The notes beneath the pieces are model-generated. The model searched no databases. It was not told the origin of the DNA and was given only the letters and a program-made list of their open reading frames with translations. DNA of 64,000 bases from Ottelia alismoides (Eukaryota > Streptophyta > Magnoliopsida > Alismatales > Hydrocharitaceae): positions 124,001 through 188,000 of the forward strand of contig JAZKJV010005531.1 in NCBI GenBank assembly GCA_037367405.1, read 5' to 3'. Below, in pieces: positions 35,620-48,572 of this stretch. Each line of letters starts with the position of its first letter. The stretch's first letter is position 1. The translations under genes were made by a program, and so were the position numbers.

Positions 35620-36517
35620 TAGGGATGAACATTGGGCCGGGCCGGCCCAGCCCGAAGCCCAACCCAAAAAGCCCGGCTAGGCCCAGGCCCAAATGAACAT
35701 CGGGCCGGGCTTGGGCCCAATATTTAGGCCCAAAATTTTTTTGGGCCGGGCTCGGGCTTGGCTCGGCCCAGCCCGACCCGGCCCAAGGGCCCGGCCCGAA
35801 GAGGGCCCGAACCATTTCCCATATCATACACGTATGAAAACTCCCACCTATTTCATGTACACTCCCTTCTTGTATCTTGTCTTCATACAATGTTTATAAA
35901 TCAAGAAAGTCATGCATGTGACATATGAGTTGCTAATCATTGTACTTCCATTCAGTATTAATTTTCCTTAATTAATCTTTGGTTTAAATTGTATTGATTA
36001 TTCTTGGATTTGTTAGCATTTATTTTTCAATCAGAATATTTTCTATTATTGAACCTTTACCCAATATAGGTCTTTTGCCTATTTTTTAACATGTAAGGTC
36101 TGGTGCACCTATTGTTAACTGGCTAAGTTTGTTTCACTCTTTCAGTTTATATACATGTGAGACATTCATGGTATCCGACATTGAGTGTAGGTGTGAAAAA
36201 TGAGATATCATCGGATTTGGTAGAATCGAATTTTACTTGTTTCACAAGTATTATGGCACATGTTTTAAACAAATTTAGCTTGTGTAACTTGAGTTGAGAT
36301 TAACTTGAAACAAAAGACTCAAAGTTAATAGTCTCTAACGGGTGGCGATGGGCCGGCCCGGCCCAAGCCCGGCCCAAAGGAATTGGGTCGGGCCTAGGCT
36401 TGGGCCGAGCAAAAAAAAATTTGCGGGCCTAAACCCGACCCAAGGCCCGAATTTTTTAAGCGGGCTTGGGCCTGGGCCCTTCAGGGCCCAGCCCAGCCCG
36501 GCCCATGCTCATCCCTA
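35620..36517. mobile_element. hAT-type non-autonomous element, 898 bp (copy 2)
   Basis: The same family as 21,921-22,813, similar end to end, including the interior (for example, TTTTCTATTATTG near 36,046 and 22,345). Ends TAGGGATGAACATTGGG and TAGGGATGAGCATGGG in reverse complement. An exact 8 bp duplication CTTATAAG lies at 35,612-35,619 and 36,518-36,525. No transposase. Confidence 0.92.
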
Positions 36518-36525
36518 CTTATAAG

Positions 36526-37817
36526 AATATAGCGATAACTTTTACAAAGGTAATGTGATTTAAAAAATGAAAAACCCATTAATACATCAAAATTGAGTTA
36601 AAAATGAAACTTAATATTTTGATTTATTTAATAGAAGTATTTATCTCAATGAAAAGCAAATTATGTATTTTTTTTACAATAATTCTCCAAAAAATCTTAG
36701 TATTATCTCAAGATATGTTTAGAAAATGTCAAAATATTAAATAATTAAGTTTACAAGTTCTAATATTATCACTTTAATGTTAGAGGATTAATATGTATTT
36801 AAATATTAAGTTTTAGTTTTAGTGTTTATCGTTGGCATTGAACCTTAATATTTAGTATATTTTTATTTTTAAAATCTTATTAAGTTAAACAGTTTCACTA
36901 AAAACTTCAAATATATTGTCAATTACTCAGGATAAATTTCAAAAATAAGGTGATGTTTTAGAATATTTTATAAGATGAACGATTATATTTTGAACTGTGA
37001 TGTGATTTATTGTCCATTCTACTACTTTGAACATTTTTTTGGAGGTCAATTCAAACACCGAAGGGTCAAGAATGCAATATTCAAAATTCAATAAGATTAA
37101 CTTTGATATTAAAGAGCTAAATTATGTAATAAGTTTGCAATATTCAAATTTCAATAAGATTAACTTTGGTATTAAAGAGATAAATTATGTAATATCAGGT
37201 ATATTATGATGGATTAATTAGGACACTTTGAGGTAAGTATGCATTTTTCAAATTCTAATGAATGGATAAATATGTTATTGTCAAATTACCATACGATATT
37301 TAAAAAACATATAAACTCGCTCTTTGAGTCTGAATCCGTTATATCTCCACAAGATGGGTACCGATAAAATGACAATGCTAAAAAATGATTATAGTTCACG
37401 TCATATATAAGATCAATGAGTAAGGATTGCAGTTATAGTTGTCTCTACAATGATCATTACATTGCCTACATGACAATGTTATTACATGATATAAACAGTA
37501 TGAGATTAATGGCATGGTTAATAATTGATAATTACGATGAACAATAATGTATTGGGGTTAAGATTATAACAAAAGACGGCATGCCGATATCCTAACAAAA
37601 GTATAATATGTGTTTTTACTCGTTCCTCTCTTGCAATCACCCCAATTGGGTGATCGGGTAAATCGAGCCCTATTATGCATATCTCTAACATCCCATCCTC
37701 CTTTTCCATGTTCCAACCTCCATCCAACAATTTCATAAAATAATCATTACTAAACATATAACATTGAAAATGGTCCATCCCTTTCAAAAACATGTGTAAT
37801 ATCTCCAATTATGCTAA
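36526..37817. other. AT-rich sequence with one tandem duplication
   Basis: No gene recognised. It contains a duplicated unit of about 63 bp at 37,074-37,199. A 96-codon minus-strand open frame at 37,518-37,808 is unsupported by any motif. Confidence 0.4.
37074..37199. repeat. Tandem duplication, 63 bp unit, two copies
   Basis: GCAATATTCAAA begins at 37,074 and 37,137. The copies share TTCAATAAGATTAACTTTG and TATTAAAGAG with few differences. Confidence 0.85.
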
Positions 37818-38772
37818 CACTACAAGAAAATGTTGTTTTTGCAACCACAAATGTGGTGGTAAAGTGGTAGCTACGTGGGGCCAACGTAGTCGTAATCGCG
37901 TTATGCGACCACATGTAGTAGCAAAATGTATAGTCGAGTCAAAATGGTCGCAAAATATCTGTGACCACACCTTAGGCGTAAGGTGGTCATTCATGTAGTC
38001 GCACGGTCGCTATATAGTCACAGTTTAGTGTCAACTTTCGGTTGAACTCTGACTAAAGACACATCATATTGTGACTACGTTGCCACCAAATGGAAAAATT
38101 TTCACGACTACCTAATGATCATTATACCACCACTGTATTTACAATAACGACCATGTTACTAGTACTTTACTACTACTATAGTAGTAAGTAAGTCACAATG
38201 TAGTAGCAGATTTTGTTTGTGTAATGACATGACTACCATTTTGCTACTACAGTGGTAGCAAAATAGTAGCCGAGTAGTCGCAAATTCTGCAATCCCGGTC
38301 AAAAAAATAACTAGTGGCCACATGTAGTTTATATGATTCCCATGTAGTATAATATAAGCTAATATAGTCCTCCAAGCTTTTGAAATCCTCCAATCAATAG
38401 TATAATATAATCAACCTTTTAACTGTAGTTACAATCAAATATAATCATCTTTAAGAAAAATCAATCTTGCTTGTATAAAGCTAAAAGTTCAAGACAATAG
38501 AAAGGTACACGTTCAAGACATGACTAACATCTGTAAGTTGAAGACTATACAAAGCACTAGTCAAAAAGTTACAAAATCAAGAACATAGCTATAAGTTGAA
38601 GACAATAGAAAGTTAAATACAAGTTCAGGACAATATAAAGCTACAAGTTCAAGTACATAAAAACTACAAGTTAATGACTAACATTTAGACACTAAAGTTC
38701 TTAACATTACAAGATTCGGACAACAAAGTATCATTACATAGTCTATAGTTTGCATTAAAACTTTCTTTTCCT

Positions 38773-40467
38773 TCATATCGAGAAAACGCCTTTCTTTGCA
38801 TTTTCCTTCCCCTTGTTCTTCTTGTCTTTGTCAGTTTTTTTAGGCACTTTTCTATTTTCTGTAGGTTCTGAGATTACAACCCCTTTGTGAAGCGAGACTC
38901 TATATGTGGTGGCATCGTCTTCATCCTCCTCTGCATCCTCCTCTTCGTTCTCATCCTCCACCTCGTGGACTTTTGGAATTGTAGTTCTATCATTTTTAAA
39001 AAGAAAATAAGTCATTCATTGCAAATATAATTAGAAAGATGAATCCATGTATGTACTAAAACATAAATTAAAGTATAAGGCATACCTTAAATAAGTTACA
39101 TCCTCCTTCAAAAAGACCATTCCAGAAGATAAATTTTACAATTCAGAAGACATAGTAGCAATTGTGGATACCCAGTGAATTCACGGCCTGTGATTGTTGT
39201 CTAAACTCAGCCTCAGATACCCCCGATTGAGATGTTGTAGTGTTATACATTGAGGTTATTTGGGATGCTCCAGTAGAATCAGAAGAGGATGAGAACTTGG
39301 GTGGCAAACCACCCAAAGTCTGCATTCTATTAGGTCTCATTGCACGCTCTTTAAGGATTTCTTGCCATAAGCTGGCGATAAAGTCCAATTCCCCTTCAGA
39401 TTCTAGGACACCAACCCTTTCTGCATACAATTCCTTGTAACGAACCTACAAGAGAATTCTTTTACTTATCTACCAAACAACTATAATTTTATACCAGTAG
39501 TAATATGCATACCATCACCGCCTTTGCTTTAGGTGTAGACCCATCACCCTCACTTGTATGCGTATCAATCCATCATTTTTCCAATGATGGGAGGCGATTG
39601 TCAGCAACACTCTATTATTGTCCATATGTTAATCATCGGTAAAAGTTAAAATTTATAAAAAGTATAAATACTTGTACATACCATTTCAATCCTCACAGTT
39701 CTAAAATTTTTTGAAACACTAGTGGATCTGATTGACTGCCTCCCTCTGTTTGTCTTCCCTACTTCAGAACGTTTTTGAAAAGTCTCTTAAGGAAAGAGAA
39801 CGCAATAACGTCTCCACCTCTATGGAGTGCACCATTATGGATCACATGCTTTTGCCTTCTCCCAATCTTCTTCATCATCAAGTTTTTTAATTGCAGCTTT
39901 TCTTGCCCTGTAAACATTGTCTTTGACTCAATCTGTAGCTAATTTCACCAGGGCTTGCTGATACATTTCTTTTGTGTGGCCCGAGGGTAAAGTATACAAA
40001 TTCTACAATTCAAATTTTGGTTATTACTAATAAATTGTATGATTAAAAAATAAAATGCTTCTTTAAAAATAGTTCTTATATAGACACTATTCAAAATTCT
40101 CTCTTGTTCATCGGAAGTCATGCAACTCCATCTGTAGTCTGAGCAATCTTGCATGGAGCAGAAGGCTTTACTAAGTTCTTGAGCCACTGCATGCTGATGA
40201 TCAAGAGTATATCTAAATATTCAAATAATTTTATAGAATTATAGATAAAGCATAACTATGAACAAAGTTCTTCCTAAAATTTCAATAAAAGAAGAAGTAT
40301 ATGTGCTGGAAATACCTATCACATAAAAACTGCAAGACCCTACGTGGATCCTGAGGTGGAGGAGGTGGGGTCGGCTGAGAGGGTGGATGTTGTGTAGAGC
40401 CCTCAGACTCATGAGGGCTATGCTGTTGGCTGGAGGACTGTGATGTGAGCTGATGAGTACGTGTCAC
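38773..40467 (-). pseudogene. TNPA-like second gene of CACTA-1
   Basis: Four minus-strand open segments are probable exons: 40,282-40,467 (Ser, Gln and Pro rich, then DPRRVLQFLCDRYF), 39,945-40,187 (HAVAQELSKAFCSMQDC-like, continuing to WSCMTSDEQERIL), 39,143-39,430 (YAERVGVLESEGELDF and PKFSSSSDSTGASQITSMYN) and 38,773-39,015 (an acidic run followed by a Lys-rich tail). The order and composition match the Transposase_24-type proteins that bind subterminal repeats of CACTA elements. Exon borders were not worked out base by base. The interruption between segments may be introns, decay or both. Confidence 0.6.
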
Positions 40468-40810
40468 ACTAGGAGGTATCCCTATTTGAGGAATATAATG
40501 GGCATATTGTGGAGGGACTTGTAAACCATTCTCTTACATGTAAGTGACAAGCTTCGCAACCTCATCATTACGTTCACTTATGGACAAAATTTGATTAATT
40601 GAAATAAACATATAACAACGTATAAAGAGATGAAATTATACCACTAGGGTCCGGGGTACAACGATCATCTTAACGTGAACTACTACCCCTAGAATCTCGA
40701 CCACGTGTCACCGTCATTTTCTGTATCCATGCACAAGCTCATTAGTCAAATAATTTTAAATAAAATTTTGTTGATGCGTCAAAAAAAGAACATTGATAAG
40801 AGCATTACGT

Positions 40811-43800
40811 TTAAGGAATTATTGTAATATTTTGTGGTGTCTCGTATTCTGGAATAAACAAATTTGTTGTTGCATCCACATTTACTTGTTCATTATCATC
40901 GATATAAATGCGTGACATCTTCTTCAATACTGTGAGACGATCATCTCTTTTTAGTTTTTTCCCAACATTAGGTACAAAACATATCTGCTCAGCTTGTGTG
41001 ATATGGATAAAAGGTTCAAATCTTCGTATATACTTTCGAGGGATGACATCTACAATATTATGTATGTGGTCAACAACCACGCCATGTCGTGGATCATATC
41101 AATTACACGAAAATAAAAAAGTTTATAAGGAGATGGCATATTATATTCAGGCTCTAGCACCTCATTGAGAACCCCATAGTAATTCAGGTTGTTCTCACAG
41201 TAACAAGTTCCCTTAACCATCACACCAGAGTTGTACATAGTTAAGCTATTGGTCGTGTCAAGGCAATAAAATCTGTATCCATTGCCTAAAAACCATCGTA
41301 CGACATGCCCATATAATTTGGGCCGAGGGCAAAATTATTTAAAATCTTGTATCTGTGATATGTTGGATCAATAAGCTTTACTGTTTCCTTAAACCAAGAA
41401 GGGAATGTCCTCCTAAATTCATCAACCACGTCGTCATCAGTAAAAAGAGGATTTTCCATCTTTATTTTATCCCTATACTCCCTGCAAAAATAAATTAATG
41501 GTTAAGTATCGAACTACTTATATTATGATTTAAAGACAATATGATGGATACATACTCTGCAAAAGGTGTCACTTCGTCTGTATTATCTAGAACGTAAAGC
41601 TCAGTAGCTTCCTTCTTCCGGGAGCTCATCATGCGTGGCTTTCCTTTTTTCAAAGGTCGACCTCATGTACGGAAGCTTGAGAGACTAAATCATCGTTGTC
41701 ATTGTACTCATTTCGCATTGGACGATTATACACAGTTTCAAAATCGTCTGACAAATATCTTGAACAAAAGTTCGCACCTTCTTCTGAAATGTATTGTGTA
41801 CTTATCGATCCTTCAACCTTGTTTTTGTTTCGAACATTTCTCTTTAAGAAAAACACATACCTATAGGTAGGTTAACATACATTATTAGATAGCGCAAAAT
41901 TAATACCTTTACTAGGTAATTTCAATGTAAAATTTACCTCTCAAATGTATACATCCAGCGGTATTTAAAAGGTCCACCAACTTTAGCTTCATAGGGAAGG
42001 TATGTCATTAAGTTTTCCATTGAGTAAAAAAAAGGATGGAGGAAATATCTTCTCAAGGTTACACAATTTAAGAACTATACTCTCCTCTAGGCTTTTTATA
42101 TCTTTGACTAACAACTTGGTCGAGCATATACATTTGAAAAAGTTACTCAAATTATTTAGATTATCGTGAACTCCCTTCGATAATAATCCTCTAAAAGCAA
42201 GAGATAATAATTGCTCCATAAATACATAACAATCATGACTTTTCATTCCCTTAAAAATAGTTTTCTTCAGATCAACAAGTTTGGATATGTTAGACAAAAA
42301 TCCATCTGGCATTTTTATTTTTACTAGCCCATTGACAGATACCTTTCACTTGATCTCTACTTAAGCAGTATTTTACCTTAGGCATATAAATATGCCCATC
42401 TTCTGATTCTATTAGGCCTAACTCAGGACGAGCGTAAATTTTCACAAGATTTCTGCGAGTGTTTTCTGTATCCTTTGTCTTACCAGTGACATTCATTACC
42501 GTGTGGAATACATTATCAAATACATTCTTTTCTATATGCATAACATCTAAATTGTGCCGGATGAGTAAATTTGGCCAGTATGGTAGTTCCCAAAAGATAC
42601 TAACTTTCGTCCAGTTATGATTATCCCCAAAACCTAGAAGAGGTAGAAGATAATCATCTGAACTCTTTAACTCCATTAGCCTTTTAAATATCTCATGTCC
42701 TGATAGCCTGACAGGTGGATCTGAATCTTCAATTGTATTTTTTTTAATATCATCTTTTGTTTCCTATATAGATAATCATTCGGTAAGAATTGTTGCTGGC
42801 AGTCAAAGAAGCATGGTTTTGACCATGCTCAAGTTGAAATGCTTTCGTATTTTCCATGCAATATGGACAGCTTCTTTTCCCATGTGTACTCCATCCCGAT
42901 AGCATTCCATATGCTGGAAAGTCACTAATTGTCCACAATAAACCCACTCTCATCTGAAGTTTACTGCGAGTAACAACGTCATATGTCTCCTGGACTTTTT
43001 CCCATCGTTCCTTCAGTTCGTCAACTAATGGCCTGAGATAAAAATCCAAATATTTTCCAGGAAGGCTTGGACCGGTCACAAGTAAAGTTAGAAATATATA
43101 TTGCTTCTTGTTGCACAACCATAGCGGCAAGTTGTAGGAAGTGATGATAACTGACCAACACGAGTAATCTTTCCCCCTACCATGTGGATTAAATCCATCA
43201 GTAGACAACACAATCACCACATTCCTCTTATTCATAGCAAAAGTGGAAGATGACTCCATTAAAGCCCTCCAACAAGCTGAGTCAGAAGGATGTTCCATAA
43301 AGTCACCACGGATATGATCTACATGCCAAGTCATGTCTTTAGAAGTTTCTTTGCAATAATAGAGTCGCCGTAAACATGGTGTTATAGGAAAGTAACGGAG
43401 CACCTTCTGTGGAACATTTATTTTCATATTTAATTTATATCTAGGTTCACCACATTTTGGATATTTAGCCTCATTTGTAAATTTTCCCCCATAATAGATG
43501 ATGTGATGGTTGGGGCATACATCAATTAACTTTTCTGATAAGCCAAGTGTACTCATCATGATTTTTAATTTATAATAGGTACCAGGTAGGACATTATCTT
43601 TCGGAAAGCATTCTCTTTATAATCTTAATCATGGCATTGAAACTAACATCAATCATATTATACTCAGCTTTAACTATCAGTAACTCCGTAACAACATATA
43701 AGAGAGAAAATGATTTACAACCAGGCTATAATGCCTCCTCACCCTTTTGTAACAATTCAATAAAATCTTTAGATTCTCCATTGAATTCATCATCACAACC

Positions 43801-44130
43801 CTATAAGAAGGGTTAAAGTCTAGACTCGTTGCGTTCATAACCATCTCAACGAAGAAATTGTCCGACATCTGTGTCCTCTCTCGGTAAGTTGCTCGGACCT
43901 CTCCATGAGCATACCAACATGTGTAGTCAGTGACAAAACCATTCTTGTACAAGTGTTCTGCCACAATGTTTTTAAATTATTTCTTCGTCAATCTACATTT
44001 CATACATGGGCATATAATCTTCCCATCTATGTCAACTATTCTATCTCCTTGGGCATAAGCGAAATTGAGAAAGCCTTTTACACAATTAAAAATGGCATGC
44101 AAATGGATCCATTCACTACACGGTTATACA
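40811..44130 (-). pseudogene. TNPD (TNP2-like) transposase of CACTA-1, decayed
   Basis: Minus-strand blocks in order: a Transpos_assoc region (ICPCMKC near 43,990-44,010, HLYKNGFVTDYTCWYAHGE near 43,900-43,960), the Transposase_21 core (42,750-43,559: VVIVLSTDGFNPHGRGKDYS, VTGPSLPGKYLDFYLRPL, LLWTISDFPAYGMLSGWSTH), LIRHNLDVMHIEKNVFDNVF in 42,290-42,676, a DUF4218-like part (41,989-42,312: MKSHDCYVFMEQLL, EKIFPPSFF), GANFCSRYLS near 41,770, and a DUF4216-like part (41,050-41,238: NSGVMVKG). The enzyme would cut and join the element ends. A stop just before the HLYKNGF block (near 43,975) and frame changes near 42,310 and 42,755 indicate a dead gene, though some gaps may be introns. Confidence 0.85.
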
Positions 44131-45720
44131 TCAAATCCCTTGTCGAACTCATTTCTTTACCTGCAACGAGATCGTAATAGTTATTTAGACACATAGTTTG
44201 ATATGATGAAAACTTATCCTCTGATGAAGAAAAAGCAACACTAACATACATAACTCCATTCACGCTTACATACCCTCATACCCTCACACATATAGGTATC
44301 TCGCATGCTGTGCAAAACCCCATCGTCCCCCCAATCTTCAAGAACCTAATGTCAACTATCCTTCTAAATCTATCTTACAAGAAGATGAAAAATAAGCCAT
44401 ATACATAGAAGATCACAGGAAAAACTTTGGACAAAGAGGAAACCAAATCAAATGAATCTCAAACTTACATGATATTGGATCAAAGGTAAACAAATATTAC
44501 CACGTTGAATGCACAACTACATGCTTATGTCATACATATGAATAAGCCATCAACTTAAAAAATATATCCTTAAGCTGCATATAGTACGCAAGCTCTTACT
44601 AAAAATGAAAAAAAATATACAATTCACAAACACTCGAGTAAATGAGAATCCTAGTCAAAATATAACATCATAGGGTGAAGTACACCATCTAGTATGCGTA
44701 TATTAGCTCTTTGGTCAGTAACAATTGAAATATGGCTATTTTTTATAAGTATCCTTCTAAATGACAGCATTTGGGCCTAAAATCACATAACATCAAGATT
44801 GAAGAAATAATAGATTCCCTTAAACTTGACTAACCACCATTCTCATCTGTAGAATAGAAAACAACGACTTTCTATGATCTGCTATGTAGAAAAAATTGTT
44901 ACAGAGAATGCAAGGTCGCTATTCTAGCATCTTTCAAAGTATGCACATTATACACCTATATTAACAACTACTTATAAGCCATTATAGCACACCTTTGTTC
45001 ATAGTAGGTACTTGTAAATAGATAGTTTACTGTGAAATAAACTGTTGATTAAAAGGCTAACAGTCAAAATCAGTGTCAAACAATATGGGCAAAGTATACT
45101 TGAATGAAATGAATAAAACAATGAATAGGCCTAAACACCGGTTCTCAAGTGCCCAAGAACCCTTGAATATTTTTATAAATAAAAATGCAATTCACAACTG
45201 TTGTGATGAAACTTCGTATCGACACATAAACTCAACAACAATAATAAGTCTTTGCGAATACTATGCGGAATAACTTCGTTAATTTGCTGCTCCAGAGATC
45301 TAAATTACACCACTTTATAGAAAATACATAACAAGACCATTAGATATAATGATCATTCTTGCTTCGATTAATCAAGAAGAGGAACCCACAAAGGAATGGT
45401 GTTGCAAAATTCTTTCTCAGAAACTCCAATAGTAAGATACGATTTCGCATTACATATGGGTTTATGTGGAATAATCTTCTATGTTTCCTATATGCATAGG
45501 CTCAAACGAACATATGAAATCATAAGCAATATTTTGCAGCCTAAAATCAATTGGTGGAACATTATAGAACAAAAATGGACACCGAAAGTCATTGGCTATA
45601 TATAAAATATAATCTGCAATTGAAAAAACCCACAGCCAAATATTTTACTGAGAAAAAATACCAAAACTTAGATAACATTTCACTTCTTTTGAGGCATTAC
45701 TTTTTTATACCTTGTTTGTT
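44131..45720. other. CACTA-1 upstream region, no gene recognised
   Basis: AT-rich sequence between the transposase start and the minisatellite. It would be the 5' leader and possibly a large first intron of the transposase transcript. Open frames here are short and unsupported. Confidence 0.4.
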
Positions 45721-45779
45721 TTAGCCTGTGTTCAGAAGGCGACAAGGATGCGGCTCCAATCCTAGCACTGGCACGGTGA

Positions 45780-46390
45780 GGAGGATGATCGGTGGAGGCC
45801 GAGGAGGAGGCGAGCAGCAATGGGGAGGCGGCGGCTTGGATACGAGGAGGAGGTGGTGGAGAGGGGGAGGCGGTTGTGGCTTGGAGATGAGGAGGAGGTG
45901 TTTGAGAGGGGGGAGGCGGTTGTGGCTTGGAGACGAGGACGAGGTAGTGGAGAGGGGGCGGCGGCGGCATCTTGGTGGAGGAGGAGGTGGTGGAGAGGGG
46001 GCGGCAGCGGCATCTTGGAGGAGGAGGAGGTGGTGGAGATGGGGAGGAGGCGGTGGTAGCTTGGAAACGAAGGAGGAGGAGGTGGAGAGGAGGCGGCGGT
46101 GGCGTTTTGGAGACGAGGAGGAGGTGGTGGAGAGGGGGTGGCAACGAGGAGGTGGTGGAGATGGAGACGAGGCAGCGGTGGCTTGGAAACGAAGGAGGAG
46201 GTGGTAGAGAGGGGGTGGTGGCGAGGAGGTGGTGGAGAGGGGGAGGATGTGGTGGTGGCTTGGAAACGAACGAGGAGGTGGTGGAGAGGGGGCGACGGCG
46301 AGGAGGTGGTGGAGATGGGGAGGAGGCGATGGTGGCTTGGAAACGAAGGAGAGGAGACGATGGAGGAGGCGGGAGGTGGGAGGAGGGTTT
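45780..46390. repeat. G-rich minisatellite in the 5' part of CACTA-1
   Basis: Imperfect repeats built from GGAGGAGGTGGTGGAGAGGG and GGCTTGGAAACGAAGGAGGA-type units, about 45-60 bp apart. Strand bias is extreme: nearly all G and A on the + strand. It stays open in several frames, giving Pro- and Ser-rich or Gly- and Arg-rich conceptual proteins, none with a family match, so I treat it as non-coding repeat. Confidence 0.8.
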
Positions 46391-47110
46391 GAGAGGGATT
46401 GTGACAGAAAAAATTAGGTGGTGGGCCCCGCGTAAAATTTCTCAAATTTTACCACCACATTGTGATCACAATGTGGACGCAATGTAGACGCAACTATTTG
46501 TGACTACATTGCGGTGGTGGTGTAGTTGCAAAAACGTCGCTACAACTATTGCGACTACATTACCACCGAGTGTAGTCGCAAGAGTCTAGTCACAAAAAAT
46601 GCATTTTCTTGTAGTGAAGGAGATATTTTAAGAATAGGGTAAACAAGTTACATGTCGTTATTAATGAATCTACGATTCATCTCTTTTATATTTGAGTTTT
46701 GTTCAAAATTCCTTGGCAAATACCATAAAATCTACATAAAATGATAAAGCAACAAAATCGTATCATGCAATAAAAGTGGATTAATGTGAGATAACTAGCT
46801 CGTCATGAAAATCAAGAAGAAAATCACATAAAATGATGAGAACTTTAAACTTGAAATCTGGATATATTCAACTTATATATAATATAATCTTATCTATTTT
46901 TATTAAATTCATTATAAATGACAAGAAACCAATTCCATTGTGTATATAATACTAACTTAATTCCATGAAAATCATAAAAATATTAACATGTATATATTGC
47001 AACAAAACCAAACATTGGTTTCAAGGACAAAAAACATAAAGTTGAATATCGTCCTCATAGAACCTCCGATCAAACTCTACTTACCTTTGAACTAATGCAC
47101 ATTAAATTAT

Positions 47111-48572
47111 GGGGATATTTACACCCATAATCCTGAGTAATTTGGTAATTACCTCAGGAACCCTCGATAATCACGAATTACATCCAGAATCTCGAATAAT
47201 GCTTAACCTTTACATGGCATAACCCTGTGTCAATTTCCGTTGAATGCTCCATTAACCGTGACAGAAAAGAAATATGTTGACCATTTTGCCCTTCAGAAGA
47301 CATCATATTTACAACATGATGCCATTCCATGAAACAAGATGATGGCCCATCTCCCAGGCAAGCCTCCCCCCTCCGCCTACGCCTACGCCGCATACGAGCT
47401 CCAGCCCTCTCCCTCCTCACACGTCCGGCCGCACATGCGAGCTCGGCACCGGCAAGCTGCAACCCACGAGTTCCTCCTGGACGCCAGCGAGGAACCTCCT
47501 CGTCGAAGCCCCGGCCTCCTGAGCCCCCACCCCACCATCGACAAAGCCTAGCTCTTCCCCCCTTCCCCCCGCAGTCCACCCCCTTCCCCCCCTCCCCCCG
47601 CCTGCCCGCCATCGCCATGGACGAAGTCCACCGCCCTGAGTCCCTGTTCCTACCCGCCATCGATGAATCCCATCTATTCCCCTCTTCCCCCCGTATTCCA
47701 CCCCCTCCCCCCGCCTGCCCGCCATCGCCATGGCCGAAGTCCACCGCCCCGAGTCCCTGTTTGCAGTCCACCCCCCCCCCCCCCCCCGAGTCCTGCCTGC
47801 CATCGATGAATCCCATCTCTTCCCCCTCCCCCCCGCAGTCCACCCCCCTCCCCCCGCCAGCCTGTCATCGCCCTCCCTCCCTCCCTAAGGGTTATGGGTA
47901 GTTCCGTAATTACCCCCTCCCTCCCCCGCCCTTCCCCGACCCCCCGACTCCAATCGCCTGCGACCCCCCCTCCCTCCCCCCTTCATCGCCTGCACCCCCC
48001 CCCAGCCTCCAATCGCCTGCAACCCCCCGCCTCCCTCCCTCCCCCCCCATCCCCTCGCCTCCAATCGCCTGCAACCCCCCCCCCCCCCTCCACCGGTGCC
48101 TGCAATCCCTTGCCTCCATCGCCTGCAAACCCCCCACCCCTACCCCCCGCCTCCAATCACCTGCAACGCCCCGCCCCGTTTGAACCTAGACGAAAGCCCT
48201 CAATCCGCAAAACCCTCCCCCTTCCCCTGCTTGCAATCCCCGAAGACGCCCACCTACAATCCTCCGACTAAGCACCCCCTGCTTGAAGCTCCTGGCGAAG
48301 CTCCCCTCCACCTCCAGCTTCCTGATGAAGCCCTTTTGTTGCAGTGTCGTCCTCAAGCACCTACGAGTAGTCTTTTTTTTATTTAATTTTAGCCATTGGA
48401 TCGATGCTAGGTTAGATTAACTCAACGGTATGGTTGGGTTAATGGTTAAAACTAACGGGAGGTTATGCATGTGAGACGGAATAATTATTTGGGGTTTCTC
48501 ATGTAATTCGTGATTATCGAGGGTTCTTGGAGTAATTACCAAATTACTCAGGGTTATGGGTGTAAATATCCC
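47111..48572. mobile_element. Mutator-like element with C-rich interior, 1.46 kb
   Basis: Inverted ends of about 110 bp: GGGATATTTACACCCATAA at both ends, then AGTAATTTGGTAATTAC. Flanked by 9 bp, TTAAATTAT at 47,102-47,110 and TTAAATTGT at 48,573-48,581 (one mismatch). The interior is strongly C-rich with repeated phrases such as CTCCAATCGCCTGCAACCCC and CGCCATCGCCATGG. GC-rich interiors are typical of Pack-MULEs carrying host gene pieces, but I recognise no source gene. Open frames in 47,178-48,386 are low-complexity. Confidence 0.8.
47540..48170 (+). repeat. C-rich tandem repeats within the Mutator-like element
   Basis: Two diverged blocks of about 120 bp around CGCCATCGCCATGG (47,611 and 47,722), and several copies of TCCAATCGCCTGCA between 47,940 and 48,080. 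Long C-runs occur, for example at 47,769-47,785. Confidence 0.75.

Larger units (their letters stand above)
37818..46616 (-). mobile_element. CACTA-1, 8.8 kb En/Spm-type transposon
   Basis: Ends CACTACAAGAAAATG at the left and its complement CATTTTCTTGTAGTG at the right. Subterminal zones of several hundred bases at both ends carry repeated motifs such as GTAGTCGCAA, GTGGTCGCAA and their complements, as expected for TNPA binding. It contains decayed TNPD and TNPA genes in the minus orientation, in that order. The flanks are CTAA and AAGG, so only AA is shared and a clean 3 bp duplication is not present; the site has mutated or the element moved by rearrangement. Confidence 0.9.

Noticed and set aside
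45680..46487. Overlapping open frames up to 227 codons, Pro-rich or Gly-rich
   Set aside because: They are translations of a purine-rich minisatellite on both strands and in several frames.
47178..48386. Open frames up to 221 codons
   Set aside because: Low-complexity C-rich repeats inside a Mutator-like element; open in many frames.
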